From Nitrospinaceae bacterium (GTDB lineage: Bacteria > Nitrospinota > Nitrospinia > Nitrospinales > VA-1): DNA of 64,000 nt. The stretch spans positions 406,439 through 470,438 of the forward strand of contig BQJC01000003.1 in NCBI GenBank assembly GCA_021604505.1. Direction: 5' to 3'. Below the pieces are notes generated by a model, which ran no database searches, was not told where the DNA came from, and worked only from the letters and a program-made list of their open reading frames with translations. A program made the translations under genes and the position numbers. Of the stretch, positions 41,314-51,232 are shown one piece after another. The first letter of the stretch is position 1. Each line of letters opens with the position of its first letter.

Positions 41314-42576
41314 TTGATCGAGATCCGGCCCGCAAAGCACATTTCAGCCACCGTTGAGATTCCCGCGTCGAAAAGCTACACCAACCGGGCGCTGTTGATT
41401 GCCGCTTTGGCCGATGGAGAGAGCCGGCTTGAAAATCCTCTATTCAGCGACGACACGCATTACATGAGCGAGGCGCTGATCAGGTTCGGCATCCCGGTGG
41501 AAAGGGAGGAACAAGCCTTCGTCGTTTCCGGCACAGGCGGGAAAATTACGGCCCCTCAAAAGGAAATTTTCGTCGGCAACGCCGGAACCACCATGCGCTT
41601 TCTGACCACCTTCTCCACTTTAGCCCAGGGGAGGGTACTTCTGACAGGCGATAAGCGTATGAAAGAGCGGCCTATCGGCGATCTGCTCGCCTGTCTTCAT
41701 CAGATGCGGGTGCGAGCGGTGTCGGTAAAAAACAATCAATGCCCGCCTTTGGAAATCTGCGGCGGTGAGGTGCCTGGCGGTAAGGTTCGTCTGGCAGGCG
41801 ACAAAAGCAGTCAATACCTGACCTCGATCCTGCTTTCCGCCCCGTACTTTAAAAACGACACCATCATCGAGATCCAGGGGGATCTCACCTCCAAATCCTA
41901 CGCCGACATCACTCTCGACATCATGAGGGCTTTCGGGATCCGTGTAGAAAATGAGAATTACCTGCGTTTTCATGTCGCTTCAGGCCAGCGTTACCGGGCG
42001 CAGGATTACCGAGTGGAAGGCGACTGGTCGAGCGCCTCTTATTTCCTTGCGGTGGCGGCAGTTACCGGCGGAGAGATCACCCTCACCGGACTGAATCCGG
42101 ACAGCGTCCAGGGAGATGCAGGCTTTCTCAATGTGCTGCAACAAATGGGTTGTCAGATCGTAAAATCAGCAAAAAATATCCGTTTAAAAGGAAACCCCTT
42201 AAAAGGAATCACCATCAATATGAATAGTATGCCGGATGCGGTGCAGACCCTCGCAGTCACCGCCCTGTTCGCCGAGGGCGAAACCGTCATCAACGGAATC
42301 GGCAACCTTAGGATCAAGGAAACCGACCGCATTCAGGCTCTGGCAACGGAGCTTTCCAGGCTGGGCGCCCGTGTAAAAAGCGGCGATGATTTCCTGGCCG
42401 TCGACCCTGGAGAAACCTATAAGGCAACTGAGGTGGAAACCTATGACGATCACCGCATGGCCATGAGCTTTGCCATAGCCGGTCTCAAAATTCCCGGCCT
42501 TAAAATCAAGAATCCTAAATGCGTGGAAAAATCCTTCCCCGATTTTTTCGAACGCTTTCAAACCTTAACTAAATAG
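41314..42576 (+). CDS. aroA: 3-phosphoshikimate 1-carboxyvinyltransferase (EPSP synthase)
   Basis: 420 aa. Transfers the enolpyruvyl group of PEP to shikimate-3-phosphate in the aromatic amino acid pathway. Conserved blocks: [11 protein letters not shown] (S3P/PEP lysine), [11 protein letters not shown] (the NAGTAxR loop with Thr at the third position of the TMR), [67 protein letters not shown] prefer a TTG start at 41314, five bases after an AGGGGGG site, because it gives the usual N-terminus MIEIRPAK; a GTG at 41281 would add eleven residues over that site. DUF255 gene follows by 25 bases. Confidence 0.95.
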   Translation: MIEIRPAKHISATVEIPASKSYTNRALLIAALADGESRLENPLFSDDTHYMSEALIRFGIPVEREEQAFVVSGTGGKITAPQKEIFVGNAGTTMRFLTTFSTLAQGRVLLTGDKRMKERPIGDLLACLHQMRVRAVSVKNNQCPPLEICGGEVPGGKVRLAGDKSSQYLTSILLSAPYFKNDTIIEIQGDLTSKSYADITLDIMRAFGIRVENENYLRFHVASGQRYRAQDYRVEGDWSSASYFLAVAAVTGGEITLTGLNPDSVQGDAGFLNVLQQMGCQIVKSAKNIRLKGNPLKGITINMNSMPDAVQTLAVTALFAEGETVINGIGNLRIKETDRIQALATELSRLGARVKSGDDFLAVDPGETYKATEVETYDDHRMAMSFAIAGLKIPGLKIKNPKCVEKSFPDFFERFQTLTK

Positions 42577-42601
42577 CCGCCGAGGCAGACAGGTTTTATC
42601 C

Positions 42602-44680
42602 ATGGAACACCCCTACACCAATCAGCTCGTACACGAAAAGAGTCCTTACCTCCTGCAACACGCCCACAACCCGGTGAACTGGTACGCGTGGGGGGAGGAA
42701 CCGTTTCGAATCGCCAAAGAAAAAAATATCCCGGTGCTGGTCAGCATCGGTTACGCCACCTGTCACTGGTGTCACGTCATGGAACGGGAGTCGTTTGAAG
42801 ACCCGAATCTGGCGAAGGTGCTGAACAGCCATTTCATCAGCATCAAGGTGGACCGCGAAGAGCGCCCGGACATCGACAGCATCTACATGCAGGCGGTGCA
42901 GAACCTCGGACAGCAGGGCGGCTGGCCGTTGAACGTCTTCATCACACCGGACGGAGTTCCCTTTTACGGTGGAACTTATTTTCCCCCCGAAAGAAGGCAC
43001 AACCTGCCCTCTTTCGGCGATGTCCTGGTCTTTCTCAACAACACCTGGCAGAACGAATATGAAAAGGTAGAGAAACAGGGAGCGGCTTTGATTCAGGCGA
43101 TCCGCAATTCCTCAGCCAAGGAAACCAAAACCGGACCGCTCGACACACTGGATTTCGACGGCGAGGACAAAGCCGCGGAACTCTTTGGCCGCCACTACGA
43201 TTCTTTAAATCACGGTTTCGCCTTTCAACAGCAGAACAAATTCCCACCGTCGATGGGGCTGTCTCTGCTGTTGCGCCATCACCACCGCACAAAAGATGCA
43301 CACAGCCTGTCAATGACGGAAAATACCCTCCGGGCCATGAAAAACGGCGGCATCTACGACCAGATCGGCGGCGGCCTGTCGCGCTACAGCACCGACTACA
43401 AATGGCTGGTCCCGCATTTTGAAAAAATGCTCTACGACAACTCCCTGTTCGTCACCGCGTTGATCGAAACCTGTCAGGTATCCGGCCAAGCGGAATTCGC
43501 CGAATACGCCAATGACGTACTCCAATACATCGACCGCGACATGACCTCGGATCAGGGAGCGTTTTACAGCGCAGAGGACGCCGACAGCGAAGGGGTGGAA
43601 GGAAAATTTTACGTCTGGACAAAAGAAGAAATAGAAAAGATTCTGGGGCGCAAAACCGCGAGCATCGCCATCCCCTATTACAACGTGACAGACGCAGGAA
43701 ATTTCGAAGGGAATAATATTCTCAATGTCACCAAATCCGTTACCGAGTTGGCCAAAGAATTGGGCATTCAAGAATCCACTGTGCAGGAAGAGCTCAAACG
43801 CGCGCGCGAACTGCTTCTCGAAACTCGCAACAAACGCATCCGCCCCTTACTGGATGACAAAATCCTCACCTCCTGGAATGGGTTGATGATCTCTGCCATG
43901 GCTAAAACCGGGCGCGTGCTGGGCGACGCTTCGCGCATCCAGAAAGCCGTAAAAGCCATGAGTTTCATTCTCAGCGAAATGCGGCAAACCGATGGCAAAC
44001 TCCTGCGCCGTTACCGGGACGGCGAGGGACGCTACGACGGTTATCTGTTCGACTACACATCCATAGCCGTTGCCTGCCTGGAACTCTACGAGGCGACTTA
44101 TAACGGCGATTACATCCGTCATGCCCGCGCGTTGATGCAACGGGTGGAAGAAAAATTTTCATCCGAAGGCGCCTATTATGAAACCGCCAGCGATGCGGAA
44201 AATCTGATCGTCCGGCAAATCTCCGGCTACGACGGGGTCGAGCCTTCCGGCAACAGCAACGCGGCGCTGGCCTTCTTGAAGCTGTCCGCTTATCTTGCCG
44301 ATCCGGCGCTGGCCGCCAGCGCCGAAAAAATATTCACTGCCTTTCACGAAGACGTCATGGAATACGGGTTGAACTCCGCTTTCATGATGCAGGCCCTGCA
44401 CCTGTACCTGGGCGGATTGAAAGAAGTCGCCATCGTCGGCCCGCGCAACCATCCGTCGACCGAAGAAATGCTGAAAACCGTACGCGGAGGATTTTATCCG
44501 AACGCAGTGTTCGCCTTTTCCTATGCCGATGAAGTGGACCGGGCCGCAAAAGAGGTTCCACTTCTTGCCGGACGCAAGGTGGTGGACGATAAAGCCACGG
44601 CCTATGTCTGCCGGCAGGGGACCTGCCTCGCTCCCGTGACTTCCGTTGAGAATTTGATCAAACTGCTGAATTACGAATAA
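42602..44680 (+). CDS. DUF255 thioredoxin-domain protein (YyaL/SPATA20 family)
   Basis: 692 aa cytoplasmic protein. Residues 1-165 form a thioredoxin-like domain with the family start [24 protein letters not shown] and the motif CHWCH (54-58) instead of CxxC with two internal residues of Trx, followed by REERPDID and [13 protein letters not shown]. The rest (about 190-690) is an alpha/alpha toroid of the glycosyl-hydrolase-like type ([40 protein letters not shown]). The function is unknown; the HWCH motif suggests a metal or redox role. It is one gene after aroA and probably in the same transcript. Confidence 0.88.
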   Translation: MEHPYTNQLVHEKSPYLLQHAHNPVNWYAWGEEPFRIAKEKNIPVLVSIGYATCHWCHVMERESFEDPNLAKVLNSHFISIKVDREERPDIDSIYMQAVQNLGQQGGWPLNVFITPDGVPFYGGTYFPPERRHNLPSFGDVLVFLNNTWQNEYEKVEKQGAALIQAIRNSSAKETKTGPLDTLDFDGEDKAAELFGRHYDSLNHGFAFQQQNKFPPSMGLSLLLRHHHRTKDAHSLSMTENTLRAMKNGGIYDQIGGGLSRYSTDYKWLVPHFEKMLYDNSLFVTALIETCQVSGQAEFAEYANDVLQYIDRDMTSDQGAFYSAEDADSEGVEGKFYVWTKEEIEKILGRKTASIAIPYYNVTDAGNFEGNNILNVTKSVTELAKELGIQESTVQEELKRARELLLETRNKRIRPLLDDKILTSWNGLMISAMAKTGRVLGDASRIQKAVKAMSFILSEMRQTDGKLLRRYRDGEGRYDGYLFDYTSIAVACLELYEATYNGDYIRHARALMQRVEEKFSSEGAYYETASDAENLIVRQISGYDGVEPSGNSNAALAFLKLSAYLADPALAASAEKIFTAFHEDVMEYGLNSAFMMQALHLYLGGLKEVAIVGPRNHPSTEEMLKTVRGGFYPNAVFAFSYADEVDRAAKEVPLLAGRKVVDDKATAYVCRQGTCLAPVTSVENLIKLLNYE

Positions 44681-44853
44681 ACAACCCTGCTGCAAAAAGA
44701 AGGTGATATCCGACAAAGGTTTTTGTTTAAAAGCCGTAAAAAGCGATGCGGTATAAAACCCACTGGTGGGAATAAAAGTTGTGGTACTATCTACCATCTC
44801 CGGATTTTCCAAATCTTTTGGACCGAACAACCCAACATGGATGATTTAAAACC

Positions 44854-45846
44854 ATGAGAAAAGACTTTATAGACAGACTGATCAACAGCGCCCTTGATGG
44901 GCAGGGCATCTCCCAGGCCGATGCTTTGAAAATGGAAACCCTGACCCGCGAAGAACTGGACATCCTGTTTGAGGGCACCAATAAAATCCGCGAAGCCTTT
45001 AAAGGGCAGGACGTAAAAATATGCTCCATCGTCAACGCCAAATCGGGACGCTGTGTGGAGGATTGCTCCTTTTGCGCACAATCGAGCCGCTTTGAGACGG
45101 ATTCCCCGGAATACGAACTGATGGACGTGGATGAAATCGTCGCCGCCGCCAAGGAAGCGGAAGCGTTTGGCTCGAACGAATTTTCCATCGTCACGTCTGG
45201 CACCGCAATGGATGACAGAAAAGAGCTCGATAAAATCATCGAAGCCGTGAAACGCATCAAAGCCGAGACCAACCTGGAAACTTGCTGTTCCATGGGCCTC
45301 ATGAGCCTCGAGCATTTAAAGGAATTGAAAGCCGCGGGGTTGGACCGCTGCCATCACAATCTGGAAACCGCCGCCAGCCATTTCGAAAAGATCGTGACCA
45401 CCCACACCTATGAAGATGAAGTAAAGGCCGTCGAGAACGCCAAGGAAGCCGGCCTTCAGGTTTGCGTGGGCGGCGTTTTCGGAATGGGGGAGACGCACGC
45501 CCAACGGGTCGAGCTGGCATTCGACATCAAGTCGTTGGGAACGCAATCGTTTCCGATCAATTTTCTCAAACCGATCGAGGGAACAGGCCTCGATCACTTA
45601 GGCGTCATGGACCATTACGAAGCTCTAAGAACCATCGCTCTCTTGCGGCTGGTCCTGCCGCAAATGGATTTGTTTGTCTGCGGGGGACGGGAAGAGGTGT
45701 TCAGCGACCAGCAGGAAAAATTGTTCGCGGCAGGCGCCAACGGAATCCTGGGGGGGAACTATCTCACCACTAAAGGCCAGGACCCTAAAAAAGATATTGA
45801 GATGATTGAAAGCCTGGGTCTGCACCCGGTTTACGAATCGGTATAG
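44854..45846 (+). CDS. bioB: Biotin synthase
   Basis: 330 aa radical SAM enzyme that inserts sulfur into dethiobiotin. CVEDCSFC (Cys 67, 71, 74) binds the radical-SAM cluster, followed by AQS. Later blocks: CCSMGLMSLEHLKELKAAGLDRCHHNLETA (including the conserved Cys pair and Asn), GVFGMGET, LPINFL-like FPINFLKPIEGT, CGGREE. All are BioB features. No other biotin gene is adjacent. The upstream 170 bases have an imperfect CCCAC-TG-GTGGG palindrome but no convincing BirA operator. The ATG lies just after a stretch without a clear ribosome site. Confidence 0.95.
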   Translation: MRKDFIDRLINSALDGQGISQADALKMETLTREELDILFEGTNKIREAFKGQDVKICSIVNAKSGRCVEDCSFCAQSSRFETDSPEYELMDVDEIVAAAKEAEAFGSNEFSIVTSGTAMDDRKELDKIIEAVKRIKAETNLETCCSMGLMSLEHLKELKAAGLDRCHHNLETAASHFEKIVTTHTYEDEVKAVENAKEAGLQVCVGGVFGMGETHAQRVELAFDIKSLGTQSFPINFLKPIEGTGLDHLGVMDHYEALRTIALLRLVLPQMDLFVCGGREEVFSDQQEKLFAAGANGILGGNYLTTKGQDPKKDIEMIESLGLHPVYESV

Positions 45847-45957
45847 ACCTTTTTAAATAAACAATGGGAAGATCCAGGCCCGCCCGCCGGCAGATACCGA
45901 CCGTGCGAGCCCAAAGAGACATAAGGCGGGATAATTCAGGACTATCGAAAAGACCGG

Positions 45958-46299
45958 TCAAGCGGGAGACAGCAAACTTTCTTCGACGATTTTTTTGATC
46001 TCCGCCTTGCTTTTGACGCCCACGATTTGCTGGGCCACTTTTCCGTCTTTGAAAAATAACAGCGTCGGAATACCGCGAATTCCATATTTAGTAGCCGTTG
46101 ATGGGTTATCGTCAACGTTTAATTTAGTCACTAGAATTTGATCTTCATATTCATTGGCGATTTCTTCGACGGTGGGAGCCAGCATCTTACAAGGCTGACA
46201 CCATTCGGCCCAGAAATCCACAATGACGGGTTTGCCATTTTGAATCACTGACGCTTCAAACTCAGCATCGGATACGGCAACGACTTTACCGGCTGACAT
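45958..46299 (-). CDS. trxA: Thioredoxin with WCQPC active site
   Basis: 113 aa, the typical thioredoxin length. Reduces protein disulfides in the cytoplasm with electrons from thioredoxin reductase. VIVDFWAEWCQPCKMLAP contains the active site, Cys 34 and Cys 37, with Gln in place of the usual Gly (WCGPC). Other core blocks are normal: KLNVDDNPSTATKYGIRGIPTLLFFKDGK (cis-Pro TLL), GVKSKAEI. AGGAGA lies six bases before the ATG. It is convergent with bioB. Confidence 0.93.
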   Translation of the reverse strand: MSAGKVVAVSDAEFEASVIQNGKPVIVDFWAEWCQPCKMLAPTVEEIANEYEDQILVTKLNVDDNPSTATKYGIRGIPTLLFFKDGKVAQQIVGVKSKAEIKKIVEESLLSPA

Positions 46300-46581
46300 A
46301 TAATTCTCCTGTTGTTGTTAAAATGAAAATATAGATTGCTTGCAGCCCGCTCACATCGAGTCAGGTATTTGGAGCCAGAATAGATTAAAGCAATTTTCAA
46401 GACACCTCCGCAGATCAATTGCTTTACAATTTGAATCGGACTCAATTGAAATCTTTAAGTGGAAAACGACGTTCATTATAACATAGGGCATCCATATCAC
46501 CAACTTAAATAGCCAGGCTAATTATTTCACACAGGGCGTAAAAACAATGAATATGACGAATGTATTACGGTGGAGTGATCG

Positions 46582-47055
46582 ATGACAGACATAGTGCATT
46601 TTTTTGCTTACGGGGAATTGATGAATGAAGATTATTTTAAGGAACAGGGGTTGGAGTATGTCGCCAAATCGGCGGTCACCCTTTCGTCCTGGCGTGTGGT
46701 GTTCAATAAAATCCCCACCGATGAAAATGCTCCAGAGGGACTGGGACTCGCCAATATCGAACCCAGCCCCGACAACGCCGGAATGACGTTCGGGATCTTA
46801 TACGAAGTGGACGAGAGCTTTCTCCCAAAACTGGATGCGGTCCATCAAGCGCCACAGGAGTATCAGCGAAAAGTCATGCGGTTCACCAAACACGATTTTA
46901 ACATGACCAATGCCTTGGTTTACGTGGCGCGTCCGGAAAAAACCAAAAAAGGACTCAAGCCCGATAAAGCCACGATGAAAATCCTGAAAAAAGCGAAAAA
47001 GGCGATGCCTATGCTGTACTTTTCCCGGCTCATGACGACGCCGACCCTGGATTGA
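46582..47055 (+). CDS. Gamma-glutamylcyclotransferase-like (AIG2/GGCT) protein
   Basis: 157 aa. FAYGELMNEDYF is the nucleotide-free YGxL loop of the GGCT fold, which acts on gamma-glutamyl amines and peptides; GLANIEPSPDNAGMTFGILYEVDESFLPKLDAVHQAPQEYQRKVM contains the typical G.lyev...l..lD..e....y.r pattern with the conserved acidic residue. The Lys-rich C-terminus (KTKKGLKPDKATMKILKKAKKAM) is an addition. The exact substrate is unknown. It precedes the DDAH-like gene across a long inverted repeat. Confidence 0.78.
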   Translation: MTDIVHFFAYGELMNEDYFKEQGLEYVAKSAVTLSSWRVVFNKIPTDENAPEGLGLANIEPSPDNAGMTFGILYEVDESFLPKLDAVHQAPQEYQRKVMRFTKHDFNMTNALVYVARPEKTKKGLKPDKATMKILKKAKKAMPMLYFSRLMTTPTLD

Positions 47056-47065
47056 AAATCAAACC

Positions 47066-47141
47066 ATAGAATTTGGAATATAAAATTCAGAACAGAGAAG
47101 GGTTAAAATCCACGTTCTGACTCCTATATTCTAAATTCTAT
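47066..47141. repeat. 28-base inverted repeat between two genes
   Basis: ATAGAATTTGGAATATAAAATTCAGAAC (47066) shortened here to its ends: arms of 28 bases at 47066-47093 and 47114-47141 run as ATAGAATTT...CAGAAC and GTTCTG...AAATTCTAT, with five or so mismatches and a 20-base loop. AT-rich, so it may be a MITE-like or palindromic element, or a transcribed hairpin just before the DDAH-like gene. Confidence 0.6.
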
Positions 47142-47150
47142 ATTCTTCCC

Positions 47151-47906
47151 ATGTCCTCACCCACCGCTCTGGTTAGAAAACCCTCACCGGCTTTCGTCAA
47201 CGCTATATCCTGCCATCCGCAAAAACACCAAATCGATTATCAACTGGCCTGCGAACAACACCAGCAGTATATCGATGCGTTACAACAAGCGGGAGCCCAA
47301 GTGGTCACTCTCGAACCGCTGAACGATTTTCCCGACAGTCCCTTCGTCGAAGACACAGCCGTCATTTTCGGGCAGGAAGCCTGGATCTGTTCGATGAAAG
47401 CAGAGAGCCGGCAGGGAGAAACAAAATCCGTTGCGGAAGTGATCAAAAATTACCGGGCGATCAAACAGCTCAAGCCACCGGCCACACTGGACGGCGGCGA
47501 TGTTCTCATGACGAGTGATGCGGTGTTTGTCGGACAATCCACTCGCACCAACCGGGAGGCTGTCGAGGCCCTTCAGAGGTCTTGCACTAAACCCTGCCTT
47601 CCCGTCGCTGTGAAACGCGGATTGCACCTTAAAAGTGCGGCAAGTTATTTAGGCGGGAATCTTCTGGTCATCGACCCTGCCAGCATCGATGCTTCCCTCT
47701 TCCAAAGTTTCGAGTGGATCGAGGTAGAAGAAAACGAACGTTACGCGGCCAATTGCCTGACCCTGGGGAAATTCGTGTTGATGCCCGCCGGATTCCCCCG
47801 AGTGGCGGACCAAATCCGCAGTCACGGATTCCAAACCCTGGAACTGAAAATGAGCGAGTTCGAGAAAGCCGATGGCGGCGTCACCTGTCTCAGTATTATT
47901 TTGTGA
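47151..47906 (+). CDS. DDAH-like amidinohydrolase (guanidino-modifying enzyme superfamily)
   Basis: 251 aa. Dimethylarginine dimethylaminohydrolases convert methylated arginine to citrulline; related enzymes act on arginine or other guanidines. Blocks: PDSPFVEDTAVIFG, TLDGGDVLM, VFVGQSTRTNREAV, HLKSAASYLGGNLLVID (His 159), and MSEFEKADGGVTCLSI with the nucleophilic Cys 246. The pentein fold residues are all present. No ribosome site precedes the ATG at 47151, but the start is near the inverted repeat. It ends at a strong terminator. Confidence 0.88.
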   Translation: MSSPTALVRKPSPAFVNAISCHPQKHQIDYQLACEQHQQYIDALQQAGAQVVTLEPLNDFPDSPFVEDTAVIFGQEAWICSMKAESRQGETKSVAEVIKNYRAIKQLKPPATLDGGDVLMTSDAVFVGQSTRTNREAVEALQRSCTKPCLPVAVKRGLHLKSAASYLGGNLLVIDPASIDASLFQSFEWIEVEENERYAANCLTLGKFVLMPAGFPRVADQIRSHGFQTLELKMSEFEKADGGVTCLSIIL

Positions 47907-47926
47907 AACGGATTATGTGGTAAATA

Positions 47927-47958
47927 GAAATCCAGGGGACGCACTCCCCCTGGATTTC
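47927..47958. terminator. Strong bidirectional terminator
   Basis: GAAATCCAGGGG and CCCCTGGATTTC pair perfectly over 12 bp around an eight-base loop, between the convergent DDAH-like and acidic-protein genes. An AT-rich run (CATTAATTTTAAAT) follows on the plus strand. Confidence 0.85.
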
Positions 47959-47981
47959 ACCATTAATTTTAAATAAGCCTG

Positions 47982-48317
47982 TCAATTCATACTTTCAACA
48001 CCTTCCTCTTTCTCGTCATCACTCCCTTCAAAAGAAAGAGAATTCAGCAGATCGTCTTCCTGATTTAACGCGTCATCGGTATCGTCTGTAATGTCATCCA
48101 GAGTGTCATCTCGGATCTCATCAGGAAGCCTTGACGCAACATCGTCTTCAGGATAAATCTCCGAGTGGTTGGTATCGGTTGGGATTTGATCATCTTGAAT
48201 CAATTCAACATCGGAAACCCCATGGCCCTTGTCAGCCAATACCAGGTTAGCTGGAGAAAAAATATAAAACGAGAAAGCCAATAAGAAGGTTGTCAAAACA
48301 AAAATCGACTTTTTCAT
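47982..48317 (-). CDS. Exported highly acidic small protein
   Basis: 111 aa. Signal peptide at 1-28 (MKKSIFVLTTFLLAFSFYIF, ending VLA). The mature part is strongly acidic, rich in Asp and Glu (DDTLDDITDDTDDALNQEDDLL, SDDEKEEG) and low in aromatic residues, so probably disordered and able to bind cations. No family recognised. AAGGAA lies ten bases before the ATG. It faces the DDAH-like gene across the terminator. Confidence 0.7.
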   Translation of the reverse strand: MKKSIFVLTTFLLAFSFYIFSPANLVLADKGHGVSDVELIQDDQIPTDTNHSEIYPEDDVASRLPDEIRDDTLDDITDDTDDALNQEDDLLNSLSFEGSDDEKEEGVESMN

Positions 48318-49023
48318 AATTTCATCGTTCCTTAAAAATTGTTTGTTGATAATAGAATACGTTAAACATAGAGAAATCCCCTGCCTGGATGCGCCAATTA
48401 GGCAGTCTTGCTTTTCCCCCTTTCAGAGCCGTTTAATATTCTTATCCTACAAACTTCATGCACCATTGAAGGCACAAGAGCACACAATTTGCTGTACGAA
48501 GAAATATTTTAGAGAAAAAACAGGCGCAAATTAGATTACATGAATCCTTTAGAAAAATAGGACTGTTCTAATTTGTCGGTAACGGACATGCGGAGTACAT
48601 GCCGGTTTAAAGGCTTGCGGGAGGAATGAAACCCCCTCCTTAGCTTGGCGAGAAACATCGACTTAGAGGTTTGAAACATAGAAACTCAAAGCATGATTTG
48701 AGCAAAATAAGGTTCTACGCTAACCAAATAATGTTATTCCTTTACAATAAAAATACAAGAAAAATTTTCCGGTTTTGATCATATTTCCTGCCTGGAAACC
48801 AACCGGCAGGCCCTGTCTTTAAGACAATGTGCAGAAAAATCGGCTCCTATTCCAGGTTCCCAGATAAGGCTGCTCGACCGCAAAGTAAAGGGGAATTCTC
48901 AGTGGCCCAAAACCCTAATTTTCTTACTCCCGCCCGAAAGAAGGAGAACAGATGAGTTCTATGGTTTCTCAGCGTCCTTTGCGCCCTCTGCGGTGAAAAG
49001 GGATTTGGTTCACCCTGTCAAAT
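48318..49023. other. 706-base non-coding stretch
   Basis: No convincing gene. From 48575 to 48700 there are three consecutive hairpin-capable motifs: CGGaCATG/CATGCCG (about 48583-48605), GGGAGG with CCTCC (about 48620-48639), and CTCAAA/TTTGAG (48685-48702), so a structured RNA is possible. At 48965-49000 the text ctcagcgtcctttgcgccct followed by ctgcggtgaa is of a common dispersed intergenic repeat type. The rest shows nothing I can name. Confidence 0.4.
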
Positions 49024-50157
49024 TTATTCCGGCAATTCCTGCTTGAGCGGCGTTTGATAGCCCACAAGCTCGACATAGCCTTTGCCCTGAACAGGCTGGC
49101 CTTCGAACGTTCCTTCGATGGACACGCTGCCCTCCCAATACGACCCCGAAATGGACCGTAAATTGAAAAGCTCCTGATCGGCTAGATCCGGCTGGACGGT
49201 GAGCCGCGTTTTGGAATCGGCCAGAGTGATAACCCAGCCAGCGGGATAGGTCGTTTGAGTTTTCTTGCTGGTCCAGTTATCTGCGATCTCAACTGTAAAT
49301 TTCTCTTTTTTCAGGTGACGGGCCGCGCCGTTGGATGAAACCAGCGTCCCGCTGGAAAACGGATCGACCCCGCCGTCCTTCCGGCGTAATTGGTACAGCA
49401 TGATCTCGGTGTTGTTTTCGAGTTTCAGCGAGAACCAGTCCCATCCCACCAGTTTGGGGTTTAACTGATCGCTGGAGAATTCGCGGTCCATCCAGCTCGT
49501 CCCTGTGATGTTATATTCCTTATCTTTGATGAAAACTTTTCCAGTGGTCTGCATTCTCGTATAGGAAAAATAATGTGAGGCGTTACCCTCCTGTTCGCCC
49601 TTTCTACTGACACCCCCCTCGCCGTGAAACACCATCGGCTTGACGGGAACCAGTTTTAAGTCGACCCCGGTTCCCGATTCGATGGCTTTGACCCTGTGCC
49701 CCCCGCCCCGGTCGGTGAGCACCCAGTCTTCGTTCCACACCAGGAAGCGGTCCGACCTGGCCCCGGCGTTGATCAATCCCTTGCGATTGATGCGCTCGAA
49801 GAAATGAAATTTCTTCCCGGCAATGTCGGAGACGGTCATGTGCGCAAAATAGACCTGATCTACTTTCCACTCGGAAGGGTTGACGATTTTTTTCGTCCCC
49901 TCCAGACCGACCCGGAAAAATGTGACCTGGTAGCCAAAGCGCCTCCCCTCCGCATCTTCCAGGTTTCCGGTGTAATACCACCATTCGATGCGGAAATCGT
50001 CGTGGGAAAAATGGTCGCGCGGAAATTGATATGGATAACCGGGCAAGGCCGGTCGAAACTCCGGAGGTCCCGGGGTTTGGGCCATGGAAAACACGGGGAA
50101 AACCAATAAAACCCAAAAGATAGCAATAATCCCCATTGTATTTTGCCGTTGCCGCAT
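49024..50157 (-). CDS. AttH/CrtC-type lipocalin-like protein
   Basis: 377 aa from the ATG at 50157. Signal peptide up to about residue 26 (IIAIFWVLLVFPVFSMA). The mature chain has RIEWWYYTGNLED, FGYQVTFFRVG, YFAHMTVSD, HYFSYTRMQTTG, GTSWMDREFSSDQL, GWDWFSLKLEN and CrtC/AttH-like beta-strand blocks of a tandem lipocalin-like fold (carotenoid 1,2-hydratase superfamily). Many members are exported and of unknown substrate. A TTG at 50193 and an ATG at 50136 are other possible starts. It is divergent from the SDR gene cluster. Confidence 0.85.
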   Translation of the reverse strand: MRQRQNTMGIIAIFWVLLVFPVFSMAQTPGPPEFRPALPGYPYQFPRDHFSHDDFRIEWWYYTGNLEDAEGRRFGYQVTFFRVGLEGTKKIVNPSEWKVDQVYFAHMTVSDIAGKKFHFFERINRKGLINAGARSDRFLVWNEDWVLTDRGGGHRVKAIESGTGVDLKLVPVKPMVFHGEGGVSRKGEQEGNASHYFSYTRMQTTGKVFIKDKEYNITGTSWMDREFSSDQLNPKLVGWDWFSLKLENNTEIMLYQLRRKDGGVDPFSSGTLVSSNGAARHLKKEKFTVEIADNWTSKKTQTTYPAGWVITLADSKTRLTVQPDLADQELFNLRSISGSYWEGSVSIEGTFEGQPVQGKGYVELVGYQTPLKQELPE

Positions 50158-50275
50158 AAAACCACTCAAGCTAAATGCAAAGAATGCCGTCAATAATTAA
50201 GACAAGGACTGAAAAAAGTATCAGAGCTGATTCATTAAAGCAAATGTTGGGACCCACTTTTAGAGGGAATGAGCT

Positions 50276-51232
50276 ATGAGAGTCATGGTAACAGGCGCCG
50301 CCGGATTGTACGGCATTCATCTGGTCGACGAACTGGTCCGCCGTCCGGATATTTCCCACATCATTGGAGTCGACGATTTTTCGCGCCAGTTTTTCCAGAA
50401 AGATCCGTTCATCAAATCGGAAGGATTCCGTAAAAAATTCAAGCTCATCCGCAAAAAGTTCTACAACCTGACGATCCAGGAACTCGACAAAATGGATCTC
50501 GATGTGATCGTGCACCTTGCGGCTCACATCTCCATTCCTGAGTCGATGGAACAGGCCAACGAATATTTCAAGAACAACGAATGGGGCACCTTCCGCCTTA
50601 TGCAAACCCTGGTCCGCACCAAAAACTGGCCGCTGATGGTTTACGCATCTTCTCCGGAAGTCTACGGCAACCCCATCTACACACCGATGGATATCAACCA
50701 CCCCATGCTGCCGCGCAGTATTTATGCAGTCACCAAACTTGCGGCGGAAAAACATTGCAAAGCCATGCACGAATGGTATAAATACCCCGTCGTAGTGATT
50801 CGCAACTTCAACACATTCGGTGAAAACCAGGACATCTCCGATCATTCCGGAGTCATCTCCAAATTCATTCGCGATGCTCTCGGCAACCGTCCCATCGTCA
50901 TCCACGACAGTGGCGATCAGACGCGGGATTTTCAATACGTCCAGGATGCGGTGCGCGCCTATTCGCTGGTCCTCACCAAAGACAAACGGTTTTCCGGCGA
51001 GGTGTTCAACATCGGAACCAACAAGCAGACTTCGATCAAAAATCTGGCTCATATGATCAAGGACCTCACGGGGTCGAAGTCTTCGATCGACAATCAACCG
51101 GGCCGCTCGGCGGATTTAATGTCCCTCGAGGCCGATTATTCCATCATTCACCAAAAAACCGGATGGGAGCCAAAGGTCACTTTAGAAGACGGCCTCAAGC
51201 GCACCATTCAATGGTACAGACAACTGATATGA
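50276..51232 (+). CDS. NAD-dependent epimerase/dehydratase (sugar SDR) 1
   Basis: 318 aa. Extended SDR fold: NAD-binding GAAGLYG (7-13), HLAAHIS, Ser/Tyr/Lys catalytic set in YASSPEVYG and SIYAVTKLAAEKH, NFNTFGENQ, then QTRDFQYVQDAVRAY. These enzymes interconvert nucleotide sugars. The exact reaction is not clear. It is the first of three SDR genes on the plus strand; the second starts within its stop codon (ATGA), so they are one operon. Confidence 0.87.
   Translation: MRVMVTGAAGLYGIHLVDELVRRPDISHIIGVDDFSRQFFQKDPFIKSEGFRKKFKLIRKKFYNLTIQELDKMDLDVIVHLAAHISIPESMEQANEYFKNNEWGTFRLMQTLVRTKNWPLMVYASSPEVYGNPIYTPMDINHPMLPRSIYAVTKLAAEKHCKAMHEWYKYPVVVIRNFNTFGENQDISDHSGVISKFIRDALGNRPIVIHDSGDQTRDFQYVQDAVRAYSLVLTKDKRFSGEVFNIGTNKQTSIKNLAHMIKDLTGSKSSIDNQPGRSADLMSLEADYSIIHQKTGWEPKVTLEDGLKRTIQWYRQLI

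Noticed and set aside
44740..44790. CCCACTGGTGGG before bioB as a BirA operator
   Set aside because: It does not match the known BirA-type operator and is only a five-base inverted pair with a two-base centre.
48343..48534. A 63 aa open frame in the long gap on the plus strand
   Set aside because: No ribosome site and a composition unlike a protein; the region is better seen as non-coding.
50171..51097. A 308 aa open frame antisense to the first SDR gene
   Set aside because: The SDR gene on the plus strand has all family motifs and an operon link; the antisense product has none.
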